A stretch of DNA of 64,000 nucleotides from an uncultured Kangiella sp. (GTDB lineage Bacteria > Pseudomonadota > Gammaproteobacteria > Enterobacterales > Kangiellaceae), in NCBI GenBank assembly GCA_947503345.1, contig CANNCW010000003.1, positions 124,001 to 188,000 on the forward strand, given 5' to 3'. Shown here piece by piece: positions 35,292-44,252 of this stretch. The notes beneath the pieces were generated by a model. The model made no database searches and had not been told where the DNA came from. It was given only the letters and a program-made list of their open reading frames with translations. The position numbers and the translations under genes were made by a program. How positions within the stretch are numbered: the stretch's first letter is position 1; every line of letters starts with the position of its first letter.

Positions 35292-35801
35292 TTATTCTAA
35301 AGCATTTTTATAAGCTGCGAAAAATGGCGCATAGTCTGCATAATCCATATGAGTTACTACTTCTCCATTTACCACTTTCAAGATGCTTGTGAATGGCATA
35401 CGCTTTATTTCCACCACTTTATTGTCTTCAAGCTTTATACTCCAGTCTAAAATACCTTCAAATATAGCGTGCTGACCACTAAAAGATGTTCTAGTTGGAT
35501 GGAATTGCATTTTAACTATCGCAGCATAGCCATCGTTAAAACCCTTAATAACCGATTCCTTTCCTTGGCGCTTAACTACTCCAAATACAAATTCGGCGGT
35601 AGGGTCTTCAAAACTTACATTATCTGCTAGTAAAGGCTCCATTTTTTGCCAATCTAATGCCATGTAAGCAGCAAAATATAGCTGGGAAATTTTCTGAGTC
35701 TCAGCTGACAGTTTTTGATAGGAAGGTTTTTCAACATCCTTAGCGAATGCTGTTGTTGCAGTCAAAAATAAGACATTTAGAAATACGACTAATTTTTTCA
35801 T
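35292..35801 (-). CDS. Secreted NTF2/SnoaL-like protein
   Basis: 169 residues with a signal peptide (MKKLVVFLNVLFLTATTAFA) and an NTF2-like cone fold (AYMALDWQKMEPLLADNVSFEDP, EGILDWSIKLED). Proteins of this type bind or convert small hydrophobic ligands. No catalytic residue can be assigned. Same orientation as the SnoaL lipoprotein 46 bp upstream, with which it probably shares a transcript and a function. Confidence 0.75.
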   Translation of the reverse strand: MKKLVVFLNVLFLTATTAFAKDVEKPSYQKLSAETQKISQLYFAAYMALDWQKMEPLLADNVSFEDPTAEFVFGVVKRQGKESVIKGFNDGYAAIVKMQFHPTRTSFSGQHAIFEGILDWSIKLEDNKVVEIKRMPFTSILKVVNGEVVTHMDYADYAPFFAAYKNALE

Positions 35802-35847
35802 TATTACCTACTTTTATTATTCCTTTTTTTAATAGTAAATTTCATTG

Positions 35848-36588
35848 CTATAAAGGCATTTTGCTAACAATATCCCAATGCTCAATTACCTTGCCATTAT
35901 CATCAAGCCTGAAAATATCAATCGCAGCATTATGAAAATTCGTCCCTGCAGCGCCATATTCAACCACAGCCGCCACTAAGTCACCTTGTGCTACTATCTG
36001 CTTAATTTTTGCTGGGAACCCTTGTCCTTGTTGAGGAATAAAGCTTAAAACAACTTCTTTTCCATTAGGTATTCTAGGGTTGTGCTGAATATATTCTTTG
36101 CCAAAAAGCTTAGCTAATACTTCTTTATCTCCTTGGGCAAAACCTTTATGAATAAAATCAATAACCGTATTCCTATTCCTTTGTAGCTCAGCTGAGGCTA
36201 TAGCTTTAGTGACATCGCCCCCACCATCTATCATTGAGTTTCCATTGGCGGTTTTAGCTTTAGGAACTTCTTTTTGGATAACTTCCCACTCACTGCTTAG
36301 CTTTCCATCAATTATCCGTAAAAAATTGCCAACAATGTTGGACTCTCCGTCAGAATTGGTGACTTTTGACTGAGTAATTATAAGTTCGCCTTCAGCAACC
36401 ACTCTTTCCAACTGCCTTTTAGCATTAACTTTATCGGTTTTGCTTAAATATTTAGAGATGCTTGATTTGCTGACTACAGTTTCTGGCTGGATATTTACAG
36501 CGGGTTTTGATTTTGAATTTACTACTGCACAAGCACTGACGCTAATAAGGGCAGTTAAAGCCAGCCCAATTAATTTAACTAGTTTCAT
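35848..36588 (-). CDS. SnoaL-like lipoprotein
   Basis: 246 residues. Signal peptide with lipobox SVSAC (Cys20), then a long linker and an N-terminal part, and a C-terminal SnoaL-like domain (VIDFIHKGFAQGDKEVLAKLFGKEYIQHNP, IDIFRLDDNGKVIEHWD), the COG4922 aldol-condensation-like group. Predicted to sit on the periplasmic face of a membrane. Two SnoaL/NTF2-type genes in a row suggest a small-molecule modification pathway, which cannot be named from sequence. Confidence 0.75.
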   Translation of the reverse strand: MKLVKLIGLALTALISVSACAVVNSKSKPAVNIQPETVVSKSSISKYLSKTDKVNAKRQLERVVAEGELIITQSKVTNSDGESNIVGNFLRIIDGKLSSEWEVIQKEVPKAKTANGNSMIDGGGDVTKAIASAELQRNRNTVIDFIHKGFAQGDKEVLAKLFGKEYIQHNPRIPNGKEVVLSFIPQQGQGFPAKIKQIVAQGDLVAAVVEYGAAGTNFHNAAIDIFRLDDNGKVIEHWDIVSKMPL

Positions 36589-36718
36589 TATTGCTCCCTA
36601 GAGGATGTCTAAATTTAATATCAGGTATTATTTGATAGCTGATGATAACAACGCCACTGCAAACATCTACGCCATTTACAGTACCGTAATACTCTTTACA
36701 TATCGCTAACGTTCAAGG

Positions 36719-37834
36719 CTATTTATTAACCAACCCATCTAATTGATTTGTCATTTCATGCTCTGGGTATGAAAGCTTAAACTTATCAAATCCAGATTCA
36801 GCCTTACTCTGAAACCCCTGCTCCATCTGAGCCTTAATTAACTTAGCTTGGTACATAGGGTGATCGAAATAGTTATCAATCGTCTCCATAATTTCGAGCT
36901 CTTTAAGTTTATCGGTTTTATTTTGCGCTAAGTCATAGGCGTAGAAGCCATACAAGGCCATGTAATTAAGGTCATATAACTCAGGCTGAGTTTTAATGGC
37001 AATATCGATTAAATAGCTACCCGCATCTCTAGCTTGAGATATTAACAATAAAGTCGCTTCATCTTTGTAGGGCTGACGTGCTTTTATTTCCACCCCCATT
37101 TTTGTTAGTAATGCCTCAGTGGCCTTACCAACTGCACCAGGGTTTTGTGCAGTAATCAAATTCTTATCAACCGAAACGTAAGGAAGCATTGGAGCATTAC
37201 TTACGAATTTTGCACCATGTTCGTTTAACTTATCTTCTAACAAAAATGGCAATTGGCTAATCACATCTCCGCCAAAAGCTTGCTCTTCGAGATTAGTAAA
37301 ACCATTAACATTTTTTCCTGCTACAAAATAAGAGCCGTCATTTAATCTAATGTTTACTAATGCTGCTGGGCCGTGACAAACGGCGGCCATAGGCATGTTA
37401 TTTTGAGCAAAGTGCGTTAATAGCTTTTGGGTAGCTTTATCTTCTGGCAAATCAAACATAGCGCCATTCCCGCCGATAACTAATATGCCATCATAAGATT
37501 CAAATGCCGCTTTTTTAGTTGCGACAGTAGATGCCAGCTGCTTTAAGGCTGGCGTTTCAGTTTTAAACCTTTTGATATACGGTAAGTCATCTTTATTATT
37601 TTTGACTAAAACGGCACCGCCTTTAGGGCTTAATATGTCGATAGAAACATTATTGTCATGCAATACTAAATAGGCTTGTGCAAGCTCTTCCAAGTCATAA
37701 CTAAGATTTTCTCTTCCTTCCTCTCCATAACTGGAAATTAAGATAGCTACTTTCTTAGCATCGATAGTAGGCTCAGCATGAGCAATAGAAAGGGACATTA
37801 GTCCAATTAGTAAAAGATTAATAATAAATCGCAT
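36719..37834 (-). CDS. Secreted DJ-1/PfpI-family protein with helical C-terminal domain
   Basis: About 371 residues from ATG 37834 (the frame is open 15 codons further), giving a signal peptide MRFIINLLLIGLMSLSIAHA. Residues about 25-235 form a DJ-1/PfpI glutamine-amidotransferase-like domain with the nucleophile Cys in AAVCHGPAAL and an Asp/Glu-rich first half, as in Hsp31-type glyoxalase/deglycase proteins. The C-terminal 130 residues are helical and resemble a repeat domain. Periplasmic location is unusual for DJ-1 proteins. Adjacent to the two-component system, which may control it. Confidence 0.78.
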   Translation of the reverse strand: MRFIINLLLIGLMSLSIAHAEPTIDAKKVAILISSYGEEGRENLSYDLEELAQAYLVLHDNNVSIDILSPKGGAVLVKNNKDDLPYIKRFKTETPALKQLASTVATKKAAFESYDGILVIGGNGAMFDLPEDKATQKLLTHFAQNNMPMAAVCHGPAALVNIRLNDGSYFVAGKNVNGFTNLEEQAFGGDVISQLPFLLEDKLNEHGAKFVSNAPMLPYVSVDKNLITAQNPGAVGKATEALLTKMGVEIKARQPYKDEATLLLISQARDAGSYLIDIAIKTQPELYDLNYMALYGFYAYDLAQNKTDKLKELEIMETIDNYFDHPMYQAKLIKAQMEQGFQSKAESGFDKFKLSYPEHEMTNQLDGLVNK

Positions 37835-37920
37835 AATATTCTCATCAAGTGTTTGTTTAACTTGAATAAAGAATACCAAGCTTAATGTCGTGCTTTTGTG
37901 AAGTTGAGGCTGAAAACAAT

Positions 37921-39141
37921 CTACTTTTCAATCTTCATAATCAAACGAAAACGCTTTCCCTCAACACTTGAGTCGACTGCCCAGTCAAAGGCTTGACATA
38001 CTCGCTTGACGAGATATAAACCCAAGCCAAGACCATGACTTGAATTTCTTTTTACATTTGATTCAAGAGGGTTTTGCTCATGAATATAGCTGGTATCGTT
38101 CTCAAAAATAATAGTGTTACTATCCGTTTTAATAAGAAGGCGATTCGTTGACGAATATTGAAGGGCATTCGATAGCAAATTATTAATTAAAAGTTTTAAT
38201 AAGTTCTCATTAACAATCACTTTGAATTCAGGAGCCACCTCCAAATCAATAACAAAGTCGCCACGTTTTGATAATTCATAATGGCTAACAATACAATCCT
38301 CTAATATATCCATGAACTTTATTTTAGACAATTTTCCAGACTCTTCCCTAGCCAGGGCTAACAATGTTGCAATCGTTTGCTCCATTTGGTTAGTATTTTC
38401 AACAAGGTATTTCAACTGCATTGCAGATAACTCAGGGTTACTCTTTAAATCCGAAACAACATTTTTGAGCACCGTTATGGGAGTCCTCAATTCGTGACTA
38501 ACATCGCGGGTAAAGTCTTCCTCTCTTTTCAATAAAGATTGAACTTTATGAAAGCTATCTTCTATCGTCTTGGCCAAGACACCAATTTCATTACTCGGAA
38601 ACTCCTCTGCAAAACCTTTTTCAAGTGTGCTAGGAATATGAACCTTTTCTGTTAAAGTTTTCAAAGGTTTAATAGCATTTTTGGCCAAAAGATAAGCGGT
38701 TATTAGAGCTGCACTAATGATTATTAACAACAAGACAAGCAAACTTAGAAAAACTACTGGCAAATAGTCTTTACCAACTTCATATTTGGAAATATCTGCG
38801 ACTAAAACAACCATTGAGCCATCTATCGCTAATGGCTGAACATAGATACTTGTACCGTCAGCTGTTTTAAACTCGACTTGTTGAAGGTCTTTTAAATGTT
38901 GTAAGTAAACTTCTTGAGGTAATTGATTCCATTCATCATATAAGGTTAAAAATGGGGCTCTAGGCCTAACCAGAATTTGATTTTTTTTATAGTTATCTTC
39001 GATATAAGCTGCTTCTTCAGATACGATCCGATTGAAGATATTATCTTCAACAATCCATGAATAGCCCATTAACAGTACGCTATAGATAACCGATATAATA
39101 AATACAAAACCAACGAATAAAGTAATTATTCGTGATTGAAT
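37921..39141 (-). CDS. Sensor histidine kinase, apparently with an ATT start
   Basis: The frame from ATG 39069 lacks the first membrane helix. Reading back 24 codons to an ATT at 39141, which has AGGG 8 bp upstream, restores a helix beginning IQSRIITLFVGFVF. No ATG, GTG or TTG exists upstream in frame before the response-regulator stop. The 406-residue protein has two transmembrane helices around a periplasmic region of about 100 residues, a HAMP segment, the phospho-acceptor DVSHELRTP and an HATPase with NLLSNALQ and GLGLGLYLV. It pairs with the OmpR-type regulator 17 bp upstream. Confidence 0.85.
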   Translation of the reverse strand: MQSRIITLFVGFVFIISVIYSVLLMGYSWIVEDNIFNRIVSEEAAYIEDNYKKNQILVRPRAPFLTLYDEWNQLPQEVYLQHLKDLQQVEFKTADGTSIYVQPLAIDGSMVVLVADISKYEVGKDYLPVVFLSLLVLLLIIISAALITAYLLAKNAIKPLKTLTEKVHIPSTLEKGFAEEFPSNEIGVLAKTIEDSFHKVQSLLKREEDFTRDVSHELRTPITVLKNVVSDLKSNPELSAMQLKYLVENTNQMEQTIATLLALAREESGKLSKIKFMDILEDCIVSHYELSKRGDFVIDLEVAPEFKVIVNENLLKLLINNLLSNALQYSSTNRLLIKTDSNTIIFENDTSYIHEQNPLESNVKRNSSHGLGLGLYLVKRVCQAFDWAVDSSVEGKRFRLIMKIEK

Positions 39142-39158
39142 GCTTTTATCCCTGTAAT

Positions 39159-39833
39159 TTATTGCTCTATTAATCTGAATCCTACTCCATGAATGGTTTT
39201 GATCATAGGATAAGCAAATGGCTTATCTACGGCTTTTCTTAATGTGTATATATGCGAACGAAGCGCATCACTATCTGGAAAATCGTCAGCCCATACTTTT
39301 TTAGTAAGCTCATTTCTACTAATTGCACTAGGAAAAGCCTTCGCCAACTCTAGCAAGATATTAAAATCGGTAACGCTTAAGTTAATAGGCTTAGACTCTC
39401 GAGTAACCACCTGTTTGCTACTATCAACTATCAAGTCACCAATCGTTATACTGTTACTCTGATTAAGATCTCGTCTTTTAGAAAGAGCTATGCAGCGCAT
39501 TGCGACTTCCTCAAGCTCAAACGGTTTCGTTAAATAGTCGTCAGTTCCTGATTCAAACCCTTTAACTTTATCCTCTAAGCTATCCCTAGCCGTTAACATT
39601 AGAATAGGAATATTATTGCTCTCAAGACGTATTTTTTCGCAAAGCTCTAGCCCATCAATATCAGGAAGCATCAGGTCTAGAATAATAACGTCGAATTGAT
39701 TCTCTTGCAGTAGCTGTAAACCTAACCGTCCATTGTGAGCGTAATCGACTATAAAGCCTTTGCCGGCTAAATAGTCAATCAACTGCCCTGCAATAGATTG
39801 GTTATCTTCAATAATTAATAGACTGATTTTCAT
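39159..39833 (-). CDS. OmpR-family response regulator
   Basis: 224 residues: receiver domain with the acidic pair in IIEDNQ, the phospho-acceptor Asp in VIILDLMLPD, Thr in LTARDS and Lys in TKPFE, then a winged-helix DNA-binding domain (RNELTKKVWADD, HIYTLRKAVDKP, GVGFRLIEQ). It activates or represses nearby genes on signal from the kinase. The S41 protease gene ends 16 bp upstream, so protease-regulator-kinase may form one transcript. Confidence 0.93.
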   Translation of the reverse strand: MKISLLIIEDNQSIAGQLIDYLAGKGFIVDYAHNGRLGLQLLQENQFDVIILDLMLPDIDGLELCEKIRLESNNIPILMLTARDSLEDKVKGFESGTDDYLTKPFELEEVAMRCIALSKRRDLNQSNSITIGDLIVDSSKQVVTRESKPINLSVTDFNILLELAKAFPSAISRNELTKKVWADDFPDSDALRSHIYTLRKAVDKPFAYPMIKTIHGVGFRLIEQ

Positions 39834-39849
39834 CCAATTATCGCTTCGA

Positions 39850-41253
39850 TTACTCTTTTATATTTTGCTTTATTAACTCTATCGCCTTATTAACTTCAGG
39901 GTCATTATCATTTAAAAGCGAAGTTTCATTTATTTCAGTTACATAATGAGGCTTAACTCCACCTGGCGCAAGTGAACCGCTTGGACGCACCAACATGCGC
40001 GTGGTTATATAAGCTCTTAACTTTGAATGCGGTAAGTTGAACAAGTTGCCTTGTGCCGTTTGATTGGCATTGCCGCCTGTTTCTTGACCAATAAGGGTTG
40101 CAAACTTATGGTCTTTCATCGTTGAAGCAAACACAATTCCTGAAGAGTAAGTTATAGGACTTATCAATACATAAGCTTCTCCGCTAAAGCTGTTGTCGCT
40201 AATAGGTTCAAGCCAATCATCCCACTGCTCTTCAACAATGTCGCCGGGATCCCCTCGATAGTTAAAGATACCACTATTATCAGCATTAATTTTTTCTTTG
40301 ATACTAGAAATCATTCGGAATTTGTCATTAGCAAGGTATCTCGACAAATAAGTAGCGGTATCAGTGTTACCGCCCGTATTGTCTCTAACATCCACAATCA
40401 AAGCAGCAATTCCATCTTTTTGTATTTGTGCAAAAGTATTATCCGCGAATTCCTCAAACCAATCGGGGTCAACATCAAAGCTGCCAACGTATAGATAACC
40501 GATGTCAGACTCTAGTTTCTTATAATAAAAATCTTGTTTGGACGTATCGTCCGCATTAACTGGCTCCCAGTTATCACTGTTACGAACTTCTACATTGGAT
40601 GTTTCACCTTTACTTTCTACAACAAGGTTAAAATCACCGATAAACCCATACACAGCCCATAAATAGATTCCTATACGTCCTGCAGCAAACTGGTTTCGTA
40701 GATAGCTTGATTCACCGCCCGTGTACTGTTGCATTGTGTTGAAAAGCTCATTAACAGGTATTCCATTTATCGCAATCAGCTTAGTGCCAGATGGAATAGC
40801 TTCTTTACCTTGGTGGTTATAGCTTTTCTTAAAAAAAACTTCTCTTTCGCTATTAATAGCTATTGCAAAAGGAAATGGTTTACTTGCTGACTGGGTAATC
40901 TGATTGAATTCTTGATAAGGCCACAACAACATAGAGTGGCCGTCATTAAACTTATGCGTCAATTGTCCAACAATTTTATAAAACTCAGCCCGTGTCATGG
41001 GCTTGTCTACTTTAGCTTTTAGCTCAGCAACCTTCTTAACCAATTCATCGTTATTCGCATACTTCTCTAAATTAGGGTGTCTTTCGAGAGCTCCAAAATA
41101 ATAAGCATCAATGTCCTCTCTTAATTTTGCCGGCTCAATCTTGGCCTGAATAAGTTTAGGGTCTTCCAATTCAGGAAAGATATCTAAATGCGAACTTGAG
41201 CAGCCATATAAAAATACAGACGCCAATAAGCCACTAAAAATTTTGAACTTCAT
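39850..41253 (-). CDS. S41-family (C-terminal processing type) peptidase lipoprotein
   Basis: About 467 residues from ATG 41253, which gives the signal peptide MKFKIFSGLLASVFLYGC with Cys18 as lipidation site; the frame opens 14 codons earlier. The S41 core is visible: ALIVDVRDNTGGNTDTATYL, the Ser in SPITYSSGIVFAS and GQETGGNANQT. An N-terminal helical domain precedes it, and there is no obvious PDZ domain. It may clip a periplasmic substrate sensed by the kinase encoded downstream. Confidence 0.85.
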   Translation of the reverse strand: MKFKIFSGLLASVFLYGCSSSHLDIFPELEDPKLIQAKIEPAKLREDIDAYYFGALERHPNLEKYANNDELVKKVAELKAKVDKPMTRAEFYKIVGQLTHKFNDGHSMLLWPYQEFNQITQSASKPFPFAIAINSEREVFFKKSYNHQGKEAIPSGTKLIAINGIPVNELFNTMQQYTGGESSYLRNQFAAGRIGIYLWAVYGFIGDFNLVVESKGETSNVEVRNSDNWEPVNADDTSKQDFYYKKLESDIGYLYVGSFDVDPDWFEEFADNTFAQIQKDGIAALIVDVRDNTGGNTDTATYLSRYLANDKFRMISSIKEKINADNSGIFNYRGDPGDIVEEQWDDWLEPISDNSFSGEAYVLISPITYSSGIVFASTMKDHKFATLIGQETGGNANQTAQGNLFNLPHSKLRAYITTRMLVRPSGSLAPGGVKPHYVTEINETSLLNDNDPEVNKAIELIKQNIKE

Positions 41254-41381
41254 AAGTAAATGCCGTATTGCTAACTTTGATGGCATTTTAATCAATTAGA
41301 TGTGAAGGCTTTGTTAAGCCAGAGCAATTAATTGTGTCATACCTAAAAAAATTGGAATCGTAGTTTTCGAACAAACAACGA

Positions 41382-41430
41382 ATGTCCGCTTTGTGACGTT
41401 AGCAGACTGCTCAGTTCGAAAAGCGGACGT
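41382..41430. repeat. Island repeat, most complete copy
   Basis: 49-bp imperfect palindrome whose ends ATGTCCGCTTT and AAAGCGGACGT are inverted copies. The middle holds TGTGACGTTAGCAG and CTCAGTTCG, also found in part at 43323 and 34283. Located between the S41 and LysR genes. Confidence 0.75.
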
Positions 41431-41513
41431 CGATATTAAGTTTTATCAACTATCACAAAAGTTGGAATTCGAAAACTTGATTAAATGTAGGTAGGAATAC
41501 ACCTAAATAAAGG

Positions 41514-42428
41514 CTATTTCAAAGACATAGATTTACTTACGATATTATTTATTGTGTCCCTAACTTCTAATAACGCTACATCCATAGTTGATTCTCCCCT
41601 CCAACCAATTTCAATAGAAAAACTAGGCATTGAAATCGGACAATCACAAATATGAAATTTATTATTTGTCGCTAGCTCTTTCGCAGCAAAATCCGGAATT
41701 GTAGCCACTAGCCTTGAGCCGTCTAGAAAAAATGGAATTGCTGAGAAATGCGATGTGGATACCTTAACAGTCCTCTTTAACCCTAGCTCTTTTAGCACAT
41801 CATCAACAGCGCCAGTAACACCAGAGAAAGATATTAAGAGGTGCTCAAGAGCAACGAATTCCTCTAAAGACAAGGGTTGCTTTTTATTGCGTAAGTTTTT
41901 GTCGTATATGCACAGATAGCCAGCTTGACCCACCGTTGAACTTTTTAATCGAGAATCTTTTAATCCGCCACCACTCAGGCTTATATCTATTCTCCGAGTT
42001 AATAGAGCTTCTTCTACAAGGTGGCTGTTGGTTTGTTGAAAAACTATAGAAAAATTAGGCGCTAGCTCGGTAAGTTCATTAAGTATTTGCCTCCCATAAG
42101 TCAGTTCAAAGTCATCTGAAAGCCCAATAGTTATTACCCTGCTTTTATCGAAATGATTTAGTTGCTCGGTAGAATTTAAAGTGGTTTTTATTTGGTTTAT
42201 GGCCTCTTCAATTAAAGGTCTCATTTTAAGCGCCTTTGAAGTTGGCACCATTCCCACTTGAGCCCTCTTGAATAGAGGGTCATTGTACATTTCTCTTAAA
42301 CGCTTCAATGAGGCACTCACTGCAGACTGACTTAGGTTGAGCCTCTCAGCAGCACGCGTTACATTAAGTTCATCGCTCAATACAAGAAATACTTTTAGTA
42401 AGTTAAGATCTGCTTTCGAGATATCCAT
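41514..42428 (-). CDS. LysR-family transcriptional regulator
   Basis: About 304 residues from ATG 42428 (MDISKADLNLLKVFLVL); an in-frame TTG at 42464 is an alternative. N-terminal winged helix (LNVTRAAERLNLSQSAVSASLKRL) and an effector-binding domain follow. Divergent from the tandem ABM monooxygenase genes 119 bp away, so it probably controls them, as LysR proteins commonly do. Effector unknown. Confidence 0.9.
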   Translation of the reverse strand: MDISKADLNLLKVFLVLSDELNVTRAAERLNLSQSAVSASLKRLREMYNDPLFKRAQVGMVPTSKALKMRPLIEEAINQIKTTLNSTEQLNHFDKSRVITIGLSDDFELTYGRQILNELTELAPNFSIVFQQTNSHLVEEALLTRRIDISLSGGGLKDSRLKSSTVGQAGYLCIYDKNLRNKKQPLSLEEFVALEHLLISFSGVTGAVDDVLKELGLKRTVKVSTSHFSAIPFFLDGSRLVATIPDFAAKELATNNKFHICDCPISMPSFSIEIGWRGESTMDVALLEVRDTINNIVSKSMSLK

Positions 42429-42547
42429 TTTGTTAATATCTGATTCCGATAATATTAATTTCAATAATATCTGAGTTTAGGATATCCTTAAATAAATTTT
42501 TGGCTTTCTGTTAAAAACATTAAGTATTTAACACCTCAGGAGTAGAT

Positions 42548-42865
42548 ATGTCCCTCATTGCAAATACACCTAAACCACCTTATTACGCAGTGATTTTCAC
42601 TTCTCACCGTACAGAAGATGATAGTGGTTATGGAGAAATGGCAACCCGAATGGTAGAGCTCGCATCTAAACAGCCTGGTTTTTTGGGCATTGAAATAGCA
42701 AAATCAGATGTTGGAATTACGGTTTCATATTGGTCTGATCTTGAATCCATCAAGAAATGGAAAGCAAATGCTGAGCACCTAGAAGCCCAAAGACTTGGCC
42801 ATCAAAAGTGGTATTCATCATTTAAAGCTCGTATATCAAAGGTTGAGCGGGATTACGGCTTATAA
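42548..42865 (+). CDS. ABM-domain (antibiotic biosynthesis monooxygenase-like) protein
   Basis: 105 residues of the dimeric ferredoxin-like ABM fold: YYAVIFTSHR, MVELASKQPGFLGIEIAKSDVGITVSYWSDLESIKKWK, and a tail ending VERDYGL. Such proteins act as cofactor-free oxygenases or heme-degrading enzymes. The ATG follows CAGGAG. It is followed by a second, related gene, and the pair is divergent from the LysR gene. Confidence 0.85.
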   Translation: MSLIANTPKPPYYAVIFTSHRTEDDSGYGEMATRMVELASKQPGFLGIEIAKSDVGITVSYWSDLESIKKWKANAEHLEAQRLGHQKWYSSFKARISKVERDYGL

Positions 42866-42890
42866 TATAGAAAATAAAGAGGATACAGTT

Positions 42891-43241
42891 TTGATAGCAG
42901 TAATTTTTGAGGTTTTACCTGCAAAGGGAAAAAAAGAAGAATATTTGAATGTAGCTTCTCAGTTAAAAACTCAACTGCAAGACATTGATGGTTTTATATC
43001 AATTGAAAGATTTTCCAGCCTAAGTGAAGAAGGCAAGATTTTATCTTTGTCTTTTTGGCGAGATGAAAAGGCAGTTACAGAATGGAGAAACTTGGAATCT
43101 CATCGAATAGCCCAAAGCCAAGGTAGAAATGGAATCTTTGCAAATTATCGGCTTAGAGTTGGAGAAATTAATCGAGATTATGGAATTAACGATCGAGAAG
43201 AATCCCCAAATGACAGTAGAATGATTCACGATAACAATTAG
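42891..43241 (+). CDS. Second ABM-domain protein
   Basis: About 116 residues from TTG 42891 with an AGAGGA site; the frame is open to 42795, inside the first ABM gene, but that part does not fit the fold. The core (FEVLPAKGKKEEYLNVASQLK, GFISIERFSSL, LSFWRDEKAVTEWR) and the INRDYGI tail parallel the first protein, so the two are diverged tandem paralogues, possibly acting as a heterodimer. Confidence 0.78.
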   Translation: MIAVIFEVLPAKGKKEEYLNVASQLKTQLQDIDGFISIERFSSLSEEGKILSLSFWRDEKAVTEWRNLESHRIAQSQGRNGIFANYRLRVGEINRDYGINDREESPNDSRMIHDNN

Positions 43242-43322
43242 GAGAGCGCACCATATACTTAATAATGATTAATAAGTATTAAACAAGAACTAATCGTGAT
43301 TTTTTGTAGTTCATTATCATCT

Positions 43323-43370
43323 AACGTCCGCTTAGAGACGCTTACAGAATGCTCAGTTCAAAAAATGGTC
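43323..43370. repeat. Island repeat, diverged copy
   Basis: ACGTCCGCTTAGAGACG matches the left half and ATGCTCAGTTC the middle of the 41382 unit. The terminal inverted arm has decayed. Lies between the second ABM gene and the GNAT gene. Confidence 0.6.
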
Positions 43371-43440
43371 TTTGGAATATAAGATGTTAATCGTCTTAAT
43401 CACCTGCTTGATAATTATCAAGTTAGCATAATTAGACATG

Positions 43441-43947
43441 TTACTCCTTTACAAAAAAGGACTCATGGTAAGTAACTATTCCCTGAGGTAAATCTCCTTG
43501 AAATAACAGCGCCTGAAAATACTCATGCGGTACACCTGGAAACTCCAAGCCCTTTTTAGGCTCGAAGCCAAAACGATTGTAATAGTTAGGATCTCCGAGC
43601 AAAACACACCCTTTAGCTTTTATTCCCTTTAACTCTTGAATGGCTGCGTTCATAAGTTTGGAGCCAACCCCCTTACTCTGATTATTAGGAAGAACTGAAA
43701 TGGGGCCCAAGCCATACCAACCATCTGCATCATCAGAAATAGATACTGGAGAAAGCGCCACATGACCTACGATATTCCCACCATCTTCAGCGACAAGTGA
43801 AATCGATAATGCGCCTGATTCACGAAGTGACTTAACTATAAAGTGCTCTGTATGCTCAGTATGAGGGGCTTCAAGAAATGCAGCAACAATAACCGCGTCG
43901 ATACTTTGCACATCACATGATTGTTCTTTTCTGATAATAATACTCAA
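43441..43947 (-). CDS. GNAT N-acetyltransferase (YhbS-like)
   Basis: 168 residues from TTG 43947, which has AGAAGAG upstream and gives the usual start MSIIIRKEQ; GTG 43971 is the alternative. Acetyl-CoA loop NNQSKGVGSKLM and the YhbS-type GDPNYYNRFGFEP segment are present. Substrate unknown. Last gene before the right att site of element 2. Confidence 0.85.
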   Translation of the reverse strand: MSIIIRKEQSCDVQSIDAVIVAAFLEAPHTEHTEHFIVKSLRESGALSISLVAEDGGNIVGHVALSPVSISDDADGWYGLGPISVLPNNQSKGVGSKLMNAAIQELKGIKAKGCVLLGDPNYYNRFGFEPKKGLEFPGVPHEYFQALLFQGDLPQGIVTYHESFFVKE

Positions 43948-44073
43948 TCGGCTAACTCTTCTAGGACTCACTTATTAATTTATGAGTACTAGTTTAACTA
44001 AATTTGATATAAGAGAATAGAAGAATAAATATATGCTATACACCATTTTTAATGGACATAACTTTCAGTTCCT

Positions 44074-44120
44074 ACGTCCGGTTTGTGACGAAAAGAGACC
44101 TCCTCAATAAAGTGTACGGT
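44074..44120. repeat. Island repeat, right-most copy
   Basis: ACGTCCGGTTTGTGACG matches the left half of the 41382 unit with one change; the right end AGTGTACGG is diverged. It is about 130 bp inside the right att site of element 2. Confidence 0.5.
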
Positions 44121-44252
44121 TATCCTAAATATGAGGGGCAACTCGAAGAATTATGGTACACTGTGGCCACATATTATTTTTCAGAAAATATGTGCCAAAA
44201 TAATTTAGACTTAATTATCAATAGGTTATAGGGTGCAAGGTGGAAACCTAAA

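Noticed and set aside
24217..44120. True integron cassette array
   Set aside because: No integron integrase is in the window, the cargo includes long multi-gene operons, and the repeats do not show clear RYYYAAC/GTTRRRY core sites at both ends.
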